A DNA stretch of 64,000 bases, taken from NCBI GenBank assembly GCA_910577435.1, contig CAJTLV010000005.1, forward strand, positions 62,001-126,000. The letters are read 5' to 3'. The position numbers and the translations under genes are program-made. Every line of letters begins with the position of its first letter. The stretch's first letter is position 1. The notes under the pieces were generated by a model, which ran no database searches, was not told the DNA's origin, and saw nothing but the letters and a program-made list of their open reading frames with translations. Positions 1 through 7,996 of this stretch are shown here, piece by piece. This stretch comes from an uncultured Christensenella sp. Lineage in GTDB: Bacteria > Bacillota > Clostridia > Christensenellales > Pumilibacteraceae.

Positions 1-298
1 GCGCGTAACCGAAGTACGGCATAACCGCAGTGATTCGTCCGGCGGAAGCGCGTTTCAACGCGTCGATCATAACGAGCAGTTCCATAAGATTGTCGTTTAC
101 GGGCGTGGAAGTCGATTGTATTACGAACACGTCGCACCCGCGCACCGACTCGCCTATCGAAACCGAGATTTCGCCGTCGCTGAAATGACCGACTTCGCAA
201 TCGGAAAGTTTCATTTTGAGCCGTTCCGAAATCGAGCTTGCGAGCGCTTTACACGAATTTCCGCAGAACAGTTTAATCTTGTTGCCGTGAGCTATCAT
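1..298 (-). CDS. prs: Ribose-phosphate pyrophosphokinase, N-terminal part (cut by window edge)
   Basis: Makes PRPP from ribose 5-phosphate and ATP for purine, pyrimidine, histidine and tryptophan synthesis in the cytoplasm. Translation of the minus strand gives 99 residues typical of the PRPP synthetase N-terminus: [12 protein letters not shown] near the start, the conserved [10 protein letters not shown] stretch, then [19 protein letters not shown] and [12 protein letters not shown], which is the family signature up to the window edge. The start ATG at 298 has a GGAGG five bases upstream. It follows the GlmU-like gene by 44 bases in the same direction; glmU-prs is a common pairing because both feed precursor supply. 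Only the first third of the gene is present. Confidence 0.95.
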   Translation of the reverse strand, partial: MIAHGNKIKLFCGNSCKALASSISERLKMKLSDCEVGHFSDGEISVSIGESVRGCDVFVIQSTSTPVNDNLMELLVMIDALKRASAGRITAVMPYFGYA

Positions 299-342
299 TG
301 GTTCCTCCGAATTTTACATTGCCTTACGGCAATAGATATAAC

Positions 343-1497
343 TTATTGTTGTCCGCCGTTCGGCTTGCCTGCGGCATCGATCACGCCGCCGTTTTCGGGC
401 AGGTTCTGCTCGATAGGCGCGTAAAGATTGCCCTTCCAATCGCGCTTTACATACTGTCTGCCGCGCGCTACGGCAAGCGCCTGCTTGGGTACGGAATCGG
501 TTATCGTCGATCCCGCCGCGATAAACGCCCTGTCCTCTATCGTGACGGGCGCTATTATGTTAGCGTTAGAGCCGATAAACACGTTGTTCCCGACTACCGC
601 ACGATGCTTGTTCTTTCCGTCATAGTTGACGAATACGACCCCGCAACCGATGTTGCACTTTTCGCCGAGCTGTGCGTCGCCCACATAAGAAAGATGGCTG
701 ACCTTTGTTCCGCTGCCGATAATGCAGTTTTTCAACTCTACGAAATCGCCGATACGACACGCCTCGCCCACTACGCTGTCCGGACGCAGATACGCAAAAG
801 GTCCGACGGTAGTGTATGAGCCGACGGCGCTTTTGTACAGTCTCGAACTGTCTATGCGCGCGCCCGCGCCTATAATGCAGTCCTCGATGTAGTTATTGGG
901 CATAATGACCGCGCCTTCCTTTATGACGGTCTTACCCTTAATAAAGTTGTACGGCTCGACGGTAGCGCCGCGCGAAATGACCGCGTCGCTATCGATGTAA
1001 GTATTATTGAAGTCCGGAATATTGACGCCGTTCGACGCGTGGTAGCGCAGTATTCGCCGACGAATAACGTCGGTGACGCGCGACAGCGATTCCGCGTCGA
1101 CTACAGTATCGAACTCGCCGTTTGCCGGCTCTGCGTTCAGATACAGCGAATCCATCTCGAACAAATGCTCGGTGCGAAAAACGAACCCGCGCGGCAGTTT
1201 CATCGAGTTGTACTTACCGGCACGCAAACGATCCACCGCAGCCGCGATCGTTTTTGCGGTGACCAGCGGAGTATCGCAGTAAAGTATAACGGTGACGCTA
1301 CGCGCGCGGTCGACAGAGCTTCGCACGGCTTCGCAAAGATTGACCACCTGCGAACCCTCGACGGTGCGGCAAGGCACGCCGATAGCGCTCCCCGCCCATT
1401 CGGAGAGAGACTTCCCCATTACCCGAATATTGCCGACCTCGCCGAGCGCTTTATTGTTAACGCGCAACACAATTCCGTTTACATCGAAATCAATCAT
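343..1497 (-). CDS. glmU: GlmU-like protein: eroded nucleotidyltransferase domain plus intact hexapeptide acetyltransferase domain
   Basis: GlmU normally acetylates glucosamine 1-phosphate (C-terminal domain) and then transfers UMP (N-terminal domain) to give UDP-GlcNAc for peptidoglycan. The C-terminal two thirds (about residues 155-360) is a left-handed beta-helix with hexapeptide repeats and a recognisable acetyltransferase core (HLSYVGDAQLGE, NIGCGVVFVNYDGKNKH, IAAGSTITDSVP). The N-terminal part is only about 145 residues against about 230 usual. It starts MIDFDVNGIVLRVNN and lacks the LAAGxGTRMxS nucleotide-binding motif; only weak echoes remain (VILYCDTPLVTAKTI). The start is fixed by a promoter whose -10 box lies 6 bases upstream, so this is a real N-terminus and not a missed upstream extension. 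Probably an acetyltransferase only, or a divergent UDP-GlcNAc enzyme. Confidence 0.8.
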   Translation of the reverse strand: MIDFDVNGIVLRVNNKALGEVGNIRVMGKSLSEWAGSAIGVPCRTVEGSQVVNLCEAVRSSVDRARSVTVILYCDTPLVTAKTIAAAVDRLRAGKYNSMKLPRGFVFRTEHLFEMDSLYLNAEPANGEFDTVVDAESLSRVTDVIRRRILRYHASNGVNIPDFNNTYIDSDAVISRGATVEPYNFIKGKTVIKEGAVIMPNNYIEDCIIGAGARIDSSRLYKSAVGSYTTVGPFAYLRPDSVVGEACRIGDFVELKNCIIGSGTKVSHLSYVGDAQLGEKCNIGCGVVFVNYDGKNKHRAVVGNNVFIGSNANIIAPVTIEDRAFIAAGSTITDSVPKQALAVARGRQYVKRDWKGNLYAPIEQNLPENGGVIDAAGKPNGGQQ

Positions 1498-1503
1498 ACG
1501 AAT

Positions 1504-1532
1504 ATTATAACGCTTTTAATCGTCGCCGTCAA
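1504..1532 (-). promoter_or_regulatory. Promoter of the GlmU-like gene, predicted leaderless
   Basis: On the minus strand TTGACG (1527-1532), a 17-base spacer and TATAAT (1504-1509). The ATG at 1497 follows the -10 box after 6 bases, so transcription should start at or next to the A of ATG. There is no room for a Shine-Dalgarno site. Confidence 0.75.
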
Positions 1533-1553
1533 CCGATATTAAGCGCGAAAATC

Positions 1554-1577
1554 AAAAAAGCCCTTTCGGGCTTTTTT
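1554..1577 (-). terminator. Intrinsic terminator after the ABC-F gene
   Basis: Perfect 10-bp stem (AAAAAAGCCC / GGGCTTTTTT) with a 4-base loop, overlapping the stop codon of the ABC-F gene and ending in a T run on the minus strand. It separates that gene from the GlmU-like promoter. Confidence 0.8.
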
Positions 1578-3153
1578 ACAGTGTTGCGATATACTCGTCG
1601 TAAGTGACGGGACGGTCGAACGTCTTTTCGCAGTTCTCGATGATGATTATTCTATTAGCTACCGACGACATAATTTCCTCGTCGGCGGTGATGAACAGTA
1701 TGGGTGCTTTGAAGTTGATCATTCCCTTATTGAGCGACGTGATACTCTCCAAATCGAGATGGTTCGTCGGTTCGTCGAATATAAGGAAATTGGGCGACAG
1801 CAACATCATTCGCGCAAGCATACACCGCGCCTTTTCGCCGCCCGACAACACGTTTGCGGGCTTTAACGCCTCGTCTCCCGAAAATAACAGCCGACCGAGC
1901 CACGAGCGCAGGTACTCCTGTTCGTGGTTTTCCGACCACTGATCTATCCACTTTACGAGCGACAGCGCACAGCCGTCGAAGTATTTGTCATAGTTCTGCG
2001 GCATATATGCGGGCTTGATGTTCTTGCCCCAAATGACCCGACCCGAATCGGGTTTGCCGTCGCCGAAAATGCAGTCGAAAAGCTCGGCTACGGAACGCGA
2101 ATTATCGGTGATAAAGCCTATCTTGTCGTCGCGACCGACGGTGAACGACACGTCCTTGAAGTACCCTTCCTTAGTCAGTTTTTCGACGCGCAAAATGTCG
2201 TTGCCCGGATCGCGCTCGAACTTATAGTCTATATACGGGTATTTGCGCGACGACGGCTTTATATCCTGAATTTCTATTTTGTCAAGCTCGCGCTTTCTGC
2301 TCGTCGCCTGTTTGGACTTACTTGCGTTCGCCGAAAACCGTGCGATAAACTCGCGAAGTTCTTTGATGCGTGCTTCCGCCTTTTTGTTCGCCTCGCGCTG
2401 TTGACGCAGTATGAGCTGGGACGATTCGTACCAGAAATCATAGTTGCCCACGAACATATTGATTGCGTTATAATCCACATCGCAAATGTGCGTGCAAACC
2501 TGATTGAGAAAGTGACGGTTATGCGAAACGACGAGTACGGTCGCCTGTTCGAGCGACTTCAAATACTCCTGCAACCACCGCACTGTCTTTATGTCGAGGT
2601 TGTTTGTCGGCTCGTCGAGAAGCAGTATGTCGGGCTTGCCGAACAGACACTGCGCCACAAGCACCTTTACCTTGACTTTCGGCTCGATCTCGGACATCTG
2701 CGTATCGAACAGCGATTGGTCGATGCCTATACTGTTGAGCAAGCTCTCCGCCTCTACCTCGCACTCGTATCCGCCCAACTCGCCGTAACGGGTTTCCAGT
2801 TCTGCGGCGAGATTGCCGTCCTCTTCCGAAAAGTCGGACTTGGCGTACAGCACGTCGCGCTTATGCCTAACGTCGGCAAGCTCCTTGTGTCCGCAAATCA
2901 CCGCCTCTCGCACGGTAAACCCGTCGTATGCGTTTTGATTCTGTTCGAGCACAGACATACGCTCGCCTTTGCCTATCACTATCTCGCCCTTGCTCGGTTC
3001 GATCTTGCCGGACAGAAGTTTCAAGAAGGTCGACTTGCCCGCGCCGTTCGCACCGATAATGCCGTAGCAGTTTCCGCTCGTGAACTTGATATTGACGTTC
3101 TCGAAAAGAACGCGCGTGCCGAATTGAAGTTTTACGTTGTTTACGTTTATCAT
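1576..3153 (-). CDS. ABC-F family ATPase with one degenerate composite ATP site
   Basis: Soluble protein with two ABC ATPase domains and no membrane segment, the ABC-F layout (ribosome-associated translation factors and antibiotic-resistance proteins); 525 residues is usual. Domain 1: Walker A GANGAGKS (34-41), Walker B DILLLDEP (175-182), switch His in VVSHN (about 211), but the signature LSGGQ is replaced by IEPKVKV (156-162). Charged linker about 245-300 (EANKKAEARIKELREF). Domain 2: Walker A is replaced by ITDNSRSV (348-355), the signature LSGGEK is intact (436-441), Walker B FLIFDEP is intact, and the switch His is lost (FITADEE). The site built from domain 2 Walker A, domain 2 H-switch and domain 1 signature is therefore dead, while the other is complete. 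A terminator-like hairpin ends about 30 bases before the ATG. No antibiotic specificity can be assigned. Confidence 0.9.
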   Translation of the reverse strand: MINVNNVKLQFGTRVLFENVNIKFTSGNCYGIIGANGAGKSTFLKLLSGKIEPSKGEIVIGKGERMSVLEQNQNAYDGFTVREAVICGHKELADVRHKRDVLYAKSDFSEEDGNLAAELETRYGELGGYECEVEAESLLNSIGIDQSLFDTQMSEIEPKVKVKVLVAQCLFGKPDILLLDEPTNNLDIKTVRWLQEYLKSLEQATVLVVSHNRHFLNQVCTHICDVDYNAINMFVGNYDFWYESSQLILRQQREANKKAEARIKELREFIARFSANASKSKQATSRKRELDKIEIQDIKPSSRKYPYIDYKFERDPGNDILRVEKLTKEGYFKDVSFTVGRDDKIGFITDNSRSVAELFDCIFGDGKPDSGRVIWGKNIKPAYMPQNYDKYFDGCALSLVKWIDQWSENHEQEYLRSWLGRLLFSGDEALKPANVLSGGEKARCMLARMMLLSPNFLIFDEPTNHLDLESITSLNKGMINFKAPILFITADEEIMSSVANRIIIIENCEKTFDRPVTYDEYIATL

Positions 3154-3181
3154 TTACAGATCCTTGATATTAATAATTCAC

Positions 3182-3376
3182 AAAAAAACGGGCTATGACT
3201 GCCCGTTGTTTCGGGCGCGCAGACTAAGTGACGCGCCGAGATTGCGTAAGAAATTTTCGTGATACAATGGATATATGTTGCTGTTCGTAGCCTTGTCCTA
3301 CGTGCCAAACATATAGCCGCACGCATCGCGGAAATTTACAGCAAGATCGGTGCACGAACTCTTCTGCGCACCCTTA
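3182..3376 (-). ncRNA. Structured intergenic RNA region between rpsR and the ABC-F gene, ending in a terminator hairpin
   Basis: About 190 bases without an ORF. On the minus strand the segment near 3345-3320 (GCACCGATCTTGCTGTAAATTT) can pair with the segment near 3265-3230, giving a long imperfect outer stem. An inner stem pairs TATATGTT near 3310 with AACATATA near 3275, and a small CCGC/GCGG hairpin sits in the 5' side of the bubble between them. It ends in AACGGGC-loop-GCCCGTTTTTTT (3182-3206). The long rod with a central bubble resembles 6S RNA. The alternative is an attenuation leader for the ABC-F gene, whose ATG is about 30 bases past the terminator. I see no clear promoter, so the terminator may simply end the rpsF-ssb-rpsR transcript. 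Confidence 0.35.
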
Positions 3377-3658
3377 TTACTCGTCGCGGAACGGCATAAG
3401 CGCCATTATACGAGCGCGCTTGATGGCGGTCGTTACGTCGCGCTGATGGCAGGCGCAAAGACCGGAAGCACGGCGGGGCAAAATTTTGCCGTTTTCGGCG
3501 GTGTACTTTTTAAGTCTGTCCACGTCCTTGTAGTCGACGTGGTCGATATGACCCTGACAGTATTCGCAAACGCGCTTTTTTACTTGGCGCGGGCGACGAC
3601 GTCCGCCCTTGTCGTCGGAATCGTTTGCCTTGTTTCTGGGTTTATTATTCTTTTCCAT
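3377..3658 (-). CDS. rpsR: 30S ribosomal protein S18
   Basis: Small-subunit protein that binds the platform with S6. 93 residues with a basic, disordered N-terminus (about 25 residues) and the conserved core [61 protein letters not shown] (quoted in parts). The CEYC and CACH pairs give four possible zinc ligands, the metal-binding type of S18. Last gene of the classic rpsF-ssb-rpsR operon; the stop is followed by the structured region at 3182-3376. Confidence 0.97.
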   Translation of the reverse strand: MEKNNKPRNKANDSDDKGGRRRPRQVKKRVCEYCQGHIDHVDYKDVDRLKKYTAENGKILPRRASGLCACHQRDVTTAIKRARIMALMPFRDE

Positions 3659-3682
3659 AACTGGAATTCTCCTTTAATTAGT

Positions 3683-4102
3683 TTAGAAAGGCAGATCGTC
3701 GTTATCGACGGGCTGCATATCGGATATGGGATGCGGTTCTTCGGGCATATATCCGCCGGACGCGCCGTCTCTGCCTGTCGACGCGGTTTTAGGCGTGAGG
3801 AACTCTACTTCGTCGGCCACAACATCGAACGACGTGCGCTTGATCCCGTCGCGATCCTCATACTGTCTGCGTTGCACAGAACCGTTGATCCCTACTTTAC
3901 TGCCTTTGAACAGGTATTTGGCGCATCTGTCCGCAAGCTGTCTCCAACAAATGATGTCGAAGTAGTCTGCGACGCGTTCGCCGTTCGCATTTGTAAACGG
4001 ACGGTTTACCGCGATATTGAACCTTGTGAAGTTAACGCCGCTCTGGGTGGTGCTCGCTTCGGGGTCGCGCGTCAAATTGCCTATCAAAATGATCTTGTTC
4101 AT
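3683..4102 (-). CDS. ssb: Single-stranded DNA-binding protein
   Basis: Binds single-stranded DNA in replication, recombination and repair. 139 residues: an OB-fold (about 1-105) starting MNKIILIGNLTRDPEAS with the conserved FNIAVNR and DYFDIICWRQLAD segments, a short Gly/Pro-rich linker, and the acidic tip DNDDLPF used to recruit partner proteins. The tail is short for the family. Sits between rpsF and rpsR, the usual Firmicutes arrangement, with 10 bases to rpsF. Confidence 0.97.
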   Translation of the reverse strand: MNKIILIGNLTRDPEASTTQSGVNFTRFNIAVNRPFTNANGERVADYFDIICWRQLADRCAKYLFKGSKVGINGSVQRRQYEDRDGIKRTSFDVVADEVEFLTPKTASTGRDGASGGYMPEEPHPISDMQPVDNDDLPF

Positions 4103-4112
4103 TCTCTTCTCC

Positions 4113-4403
4113 TTACTTTCTTTCGATCATAAAGCGAATAACATCGTCACTGATACGCATCTGCCGTTCGATCTCCGCAGGGATCTCCGGCGGCGCAGTG
4201 AACTTCATCAAAACGTAATGACCCGTGAAGTGCTTGCCGGAGATCTTCGTCTGAATGGGATACGCGAGTTTTTTGGAACCCCATTCGTCGACCGTGACTT
4301 CGCCGTAAGGCTCGACGAGCGTTTTGAACCTTTGCACCAATGCCGTTTTGGCTTCGGCGTCCTGCTTGTCGGACAGGATATAAAGGATTTCGTAGTTATT
4401 CAT
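4113..4403 (-). CDS. rpsF: 30S ribosomal protein S6
   Basis: Binds S18 and 16S rRNA in the small-subunit platform. 96 residues, typical length and start (MNNYEILYILSDKQDAEAK), with the conserved WGSKKLAYPIQTKISGKHFTGHYVLMKF region (quoted loosely) in the middle. No long acidic tail. An AGGAGG-type site lies just before the ATG. First gene of the rpsF-ssb-rpsR operon, driven by the promoter at 4487-4515. Confidence 0.97.
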   Translation of the reverse strand: MNNYEILYILSDKQDAEAKTALVQRFKTLVEPYGEVTVDEWGSKKLAYPIQTKISGKHFTGHYVLMKFTAPPEIPAEIERQMRISDDVIRFMIERK

Positions 4404-4480
4404 AGTACCTCCTTTTGGACTACCGACCCGAATGAATTATCGGGTAAGGAATCGGCCGTAACTTTGTTTTACCGACCGTA
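4404..4480 (-). promoter_or_regulatory. rpsF leader with hairpin, possible S6:S18 autoregulatory element
   Basis: The roughly 75-base leader between the promoter and rpsF contains a perfect ACCCGA / TCGGGT hairpin (4426-4445) just before the ribosome binding site. S6:S18 complexes repress this operon through such leaders in many bacteria. The position fits, but I cannot confirm the conserved bulge motif, so this is an inference. Confidence 0.4.
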
Positions 4481-4486
4481 AAAATG

Positions 4487-4515
4487 ATTATAACACAAAT
4501 CAAAATCTTTGACAA
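4487..4515 (-). promoter_or_regulatory. Promoter of the rpsF-ssb-rpsR operon
   Basis: Minus strand TTGTCA (4510-4515), 17-base spacer, perfect TATAAT (4487-4492). Predicted start near 4480, giving a leader of about 75 bases. Confidence 0.75.
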
Positions 4516-4593
4516 GCGTTTTAACGGGTCTATCGATCCGTAATTCTTCGTTCGACAGCAGACAGTGATTCTCAAAACATTATAAAACGCAAC

Positions 4594-5250
4594 CTATTCC
4601 GCCTTATCCAAAATTACGAGTCTAGTACTCTCTATACTCTCGTTAAAGTCGTTGCGGTCGAGATCGAGTTCTTTGACGTCCTCGTATACCAGTTCGTCGT
4701 CGAACAGACGCTTGAACGGCTCTACCTTGTCGATATCGAGTTCGCAATGCTTTATTTTGTAGTGCATAGGAATAACGATATCCGGCATCAGTCTGTCTAC
4801 GTATTCTTTGGCAAGCTCCGCGTCGACCGTGTAATTTCCGCCGACGGGAATAAGCAAAACGTTAACGGGGATAAGCCGCTCGATAAGTTCCGGACTGCAC
4901 GGCTCGCCTATATCGCCCATATGGCAAATATTGACGCCGTCCATACGGAACTTGTAAATTATGTTCTTGCCGCGAAGCGCACCGTCCGCGTCGTCGTGGA
5001 ACGACGGAACGCCTAAAATATGTATGCCGTCGTATTCGAACGTACCCTGCTTATCGAATATTTCCTTGAACTCGGCAACGCCCTTGATGTAGTTATGGTC
5101 GTTATGTCCGTGCGACATTGTGACTACGTCAACGGACGGTTTGACGTAACCGTACCCCACCATTGCGGGATCGAACGGGTCGGTAAGCACCGACAGTCCC
5201 GTACTTTCCGTCAACACAAAAGCAGAATGTCCCAGCCATTTGATTTTCAT
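4594..5250 (-). CDS. Metallo-beta-lactamase-fold hydrolase of the UlaG/YtkL type
   Basis: 218 residues, full length for the small UlaG-like family. N-terminal MKIKWLGHSAFVL and the metal motif SHGHNDHNY (about residues 46-54, the HxHxDH pattern), a further ligand in HMGDIGEP, and C-terminal IPMHYKIK. The fold is clear but the substrate is not; relatives act on lactones or phosphoesters and many are annotated only as metal-dependent hydrolases. Starts inside the last codons of the DUF1934 gene (4-base overlap), so the two are translationally coupled and share its promoter. Confidence 0.85.
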   Translation of the reverse strand: MKIKWLGHSAFVLTESTGLSVLTDPFDPAMVGYGYVKPSVDVVTMSHGHNDHNYIKGVAEFKEIFDKQGTFEYDGIHILGVPSFHDDADGALRGKNIIYKFRMDGVNICHMGDIGEPCSPELIERLIPVNVLLIPVGGNYTVDAELAKEYVDRLMPDIVIPMHYKIKHCELDIDKVEPFKRLFDDELVYEDVKELDLDRNDFNESIESTRLVILDKAE

Positions 5251-5663
5251 TTCTTTTCTCCCGATTTATTGAAACGCGCCGCGATACCGACCTTGCGCGC
5301 TTCTTCCGCCGCACCGTCGATAGCGAGCGTATAACCCAAATCCATATTCAATCCGTCGTCCGACACCGTCGCACGGCTCGAGCCGTTTTTGACCGAAAAT
5401 CCAAGCTCGCCGAAAGGCGTTTTTATCGTCGATCTGTATTCTTCATCGCTCAAAACGAACGAGTACGTTTGCATTCCGACGCACTCGAACACCGTTTTCT
5501 CCGCAGTATGCGTTATTACGTATTTATCCCCGCCTATACCGAACTCCAAAACGAAACCGTCGTCGCGCACGCTAAACGCGCCGTCCGCATCGACGGGTTC
5601 GCAATCGGACGACAGTGTTATCGTCGCTTTGGTATGGGTACTTCGGTGAATGTCCGTATCCAT
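5247..5663 (-). CDS. DUF1934 family beta-barrel protein
   Basis: 138 residues from the chosen start MDTDIHRSTHTKATITLS. Pattern of alternating strands with GDKYVITH, MQTYSFVLSD and, near the end, GYTLAIDG, which resembles the YwiB/DUF1934 family of small calycin-like barrels found in Firmicutes. Function unknown. An earlier ATG at 5678 is unlikely because it lies inside the promoter spacer; the -10 box (5670-5675) ends 6 bases before the ATG at 5663, so the mRNA is probably leaderless. It overlaps the hydrolase gene downstream. Confidence 0.65.
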   Translation of the reverse strand: MDTDIHRSTHTKATITLSSDCEPVDADGAFSVRDDGFVLEFGIGGDKYVITHTAEKTVFECVGMQTYSFVLSDEEYRSTIKTPFGELGFSVKNGSSRATVSDDGLNMDLGYTLAIDGAAEEARKVGIAARFNKSGEKK

Positions 5664-5669
5664 AGTCAT

Positions 5670-5698
5670 ATTGTACACTTTTAGAACGACCGTGTCAA
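5670..5698 (-). promoter_or_regulatory. Promoter of the DUF1934-hydrolase operon, predicted leaderless
   Basis: Minus strand TTGACA (5693-5698), 17-base spacer, TACAAT (5670-5675), then 6 bases to the ATG at 5663. Confidence 0.75.
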
Positions 5699-5717
5699 CT
5701 ATATTATTCGGTTATTG

Positions 5718-7064
5718 TTATTTGCGCAGTACCATCGCCTTGATGTCGTTGACTGCAGTGCGCATTTTCTGGTCGGAAACGAGCGCGGCGGAGATTTTGT
5801 CGCGCGCGTGCATAACCGTCGTATGCTCCCGACCGCCGAAAAACTCACCTATGGAGGCAAGCGGCAACGTCATAAGCTCGTTTATAAGATAAATCGCGAC
5901 CTGACGGGGTTCTACGACTTCTTTGTTCTTCTTTTTGCCGACAACGTCCGCTTTTTGCACGTTGAAATAGCGACACGTGCAATCGATGATCTCGTCGGCG
6001 GTTATCTCGTCGCACTCTTGCACTCTGTAATCTTTGAGCGCTTCCGCGCAGATGTTCAAATCGACCTTGCTTCCGCGCAGTTTGGCTAGGAATATTACCT
6101 TAGTAAGTACCCCTTCCATCTCGCGAATACTGCCCGTAACGCGCTCGGCTATGTATTCGAGCGGTGCGTCGGCGATGTTTACCTTTGCGTCCTGCGCCTT
6201 GCGTTGAAGTATCGCTATGCGCGTTTCGAGATCGGGCGGTTGCACGTCGACTACAAGACTGGACATAAACCGCGACCGCACACGATCGTCCAGGTCGGGA
6301 ATATCCTGCGGCGGACGGTCGGACGCGAACACCATCTGTTTGCCGGAGTTTTGCAATTCCTCGAAAATATGGAATATCTCTTCCTGCGTCGACGGTTTTT
6401 TCGCGATGAACTGCACGTCGTCTATCATAAGAAGATCTATACTGCGGTATTTTTCACGAAACGCCTGATTACTGCCGCCGCTCGCCGTCCGTATCGATTC
6501 GATGAACTCGTTTAGAAAAGTCTTGGACGACACGTACATTATTTTGAGATTGGAGGTCGACATCTTTACCTCGTTGCCGATCGCGTGCATAAGGTGTGTT
6601 TTGCCCAATCCCACGCCGCCGTAAATGAACAACGGGTTATATACCTGACCGGGCGCTTCGGCTACGGCGCGCGCGGCGGCGGCGGAAAGCTCGTTGCACT
6701 TGCCTACCACAAAGTTTTCGAAATTGTATTTGGGATTGATCGTGCCGTATTCGTTGCGCGGCGGCTCTTCGTGGTGCGCAATCGGCGCGGGCGCGGGCAC
6801 GCCGTCCTCGTCATCAGAAACGATGGCTATGTCGCTCGGCGCGCCGTCTATACGGCGGAGTATCGCTTTGAACAGCGGCATATACTTGGCGGCAACCTCG
6901 TTGCGTGATGTTGCCGTCGCCGTGCTCAATATCAAAACTCCGTCCTCTATCTTTACGGGACGCAATGGTTTGATCCAAACGTCAAAGCCTAGCGAGTAGA
7001 CCTCTACTTCCAGCTTGGACAGCATTTCCTGCCATATTGCATTTGCGTCGTTAATCATTGCCAC
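5718..7064 (-). CDS. dnaA: Chromosomal replication initiator DnaA
   Basis: Binds and melts the replication origin. 448 residues with all four domains: domain I (about 1-80, IWQEMLSKLEVEVYSLGFDVWI), a short acidic/proline linker (about 85-105), the AAA+ domain with Walker A GGVGLGKTH (149-157), Walker B LLMIDDVQF, sensor I FASDRPP and the box VII arginine in DRVRSRF, and the C-terminal DNA-binding helix-turn-helix with GGREHTTVMHARDKI. The start can be GTG 7064 or ATG 7058; the GGTGG before the ATG favours the latter slightly. Odd context: dnaN, recF and rpmH are not next to it. The upstream gene is rsmI and no cluster of DnaA boxes is visible nearby. Confidence 0.97.
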   Translation of the reverse strand: MAMINDANAIWQEMLSKLEVEVYSLGFDVWIKPLRPVKIEDGVLILSTATATSRNEVAAKYMPLFKAILRRIDGAPSDIAIVSDDEDGVPAPAPIAHHEEPPRNEYGTINPKYNFENFVVGKCNELSAAAARAVAEAPGQVYNPLFIYGGVGLGKTHLMHAIGNEVKMSTSNLKIMYVSSKTFLNEFIESIRTASGGSNQAFREKYRSIDLLMIDDVQFIAKKPSTQEEIFHIFEELQNSGKQMVFASDRPPQDIPDLDDRVRSRFMSSLVVDVQPPDLETRIAILQRKAQDAKVNIADAPLEYIAERVTGSIREMEGVLTKVIFLAKLRGSKVDLNICAEALKDYRVQECDEITADEIIDCTCRYFNVQKADVVGKKKNKEVVEPRQVAIYLINELMTLPLASIGEFFGGREHTTVMHARDKISAALVSDQKMRTAVNDIKAMVLRK

Positions 7065-7152
7065 CGCCGAATTAATACCGTTTAACTTGATCGGTTGCGG
7101 GTGTGCGTTCCGAAATCAAACGCGCAACACAACCGTCGCTTATTACAATTCA

Positions 7153-7181
7153 ATTATACAACATCACAGCGCCGAAATCAA
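7153..7181 (-). promoter_or_regulatory. Promoter of dnaA
   Basis: Minus strand TTGATT (7176-7181), 17-base spacer, TATAAT (7153-7158). The -35 box overlaps the end of rsmI. The leader is about 80 bases. The leader shows no TTATCCACA-type DnaA box, so classic autorepression is not evident. Confidence 0.65.
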
Positions 7182-7996
7182 GTTTTTTCTTCGTTTTCTT
7201 TCATAGCGACGGCGACCTTATAAACTTCGTTTTTTTGCACGCGTCTGTCCGCCGCAACTTTTTTTACGGCGGTCTTTACGTCGTCGCCGCCGTCCGTGTA
7301 ATGTCGTATATGTTCCTCGACCGACAGCGCGGACAGCGGGTTTCCCTTCGCACCATCCACCACTATGACGAACTCGCCCTTTTCCACGATTTCGGGCGTT
7401 TCGCCCAAAGTGAACCTGGTGACCGTCTCGAACATCTTCGTCATCTCTCGGCATACCGCGACCCGACGCGCGCCGAACACATCGAACAGAAATTCCAGAT
7501 CTTTTTTTATATCGTGTACGGCGCTGTAAAATATAAGCGTCGACGGCACGGAGACAAACGGCTCGACATACCGTCTCCGGTCGATATTCTTTTCGGGCAG
7601 AAAACCCAGCATAGTAAACGACCGCGCGTCGAGACCCGACAACAATAATGCGTTAATCGCCGCGCAAGCGCCGCTCACAACGGTAAACTCGACGTCGTTC
7701 GCTATCGCCTCGTCGATCAACACGTGACCGGGATCGGAAATGACGGGCATCCCCGCGTCGGACACGACGGCGATATTCTTTCCCGCTTTAAGCTCCGCGA
7801 TAAGCCCGTCTACTCCCGCCCGCTCGTTGAACTTATGATACGCGACGGTGCGCGTCTTTATCCCGTAGCGGGATAAAAGAAGGGCGGTATGCCTAGTGTC
7901 TTCGGCGGCGATAAAATCGACGGTACGCAAAACTTCGAGCGCCCGCCCGCTTATCTCGTCGAGATTGCCTATAGGTGTTGCAACAAAATACAGCAT
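7178..7996 (-). CDS. rsmI: 16S rRNA 2'-O-ribose methyltransferase RsmI
   Basis: Methylates the ribose of C1402 in 16S rRNA using S-adenosylmethionine. 272 residues from MLYFVATPIGNLDEIS; conserved FIAAEDTRHTALLLSRYGI, AVVSDAGMPVISDPGHVL, SGACAAINALLLSGL and FLPEK blocks. The ATG at 7996 has AGGAAAT upstream and its A is shared with the stop codon of the previous gene (TAATG), so the two are coupled. A longer reading frame to 8116 exists but lies inside the methyltransferase gene and lacks support. Third gene of the tilS-trmN6-rsmI operon. Confidence 0.95.
   Translation of the reverse strand: MLYFVATPIGNLDEISGRALEVLRTVDFIAAEDTRHTALLLSRYGIKTRTVAYHKFNERAGVDGLIAELKAGKNIAVVSDAGMPVISDPGHVLIDEAIANDVEFTVVSGACAAINALLLSGLDARSFTMLGFLPEKNIDRRRYVEPFVSVPSTLIFYSAVHDIKKDLEFLFDVFGARRVAVCREMTKMFETVTRFTLGETPEIVEKGEFVIVVDGAKGNPLSALSVEEHIRHYTDGGDDVKTAVKKVAADRRVQKNEVYKVAVAMKENEEKT

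Noticed and set aside
7065..7177. Possible replication origin next to dnaA
   Set aside because: No TTATCCACA-type boxes or AT-rich unwinding region; only a promoter is visible.
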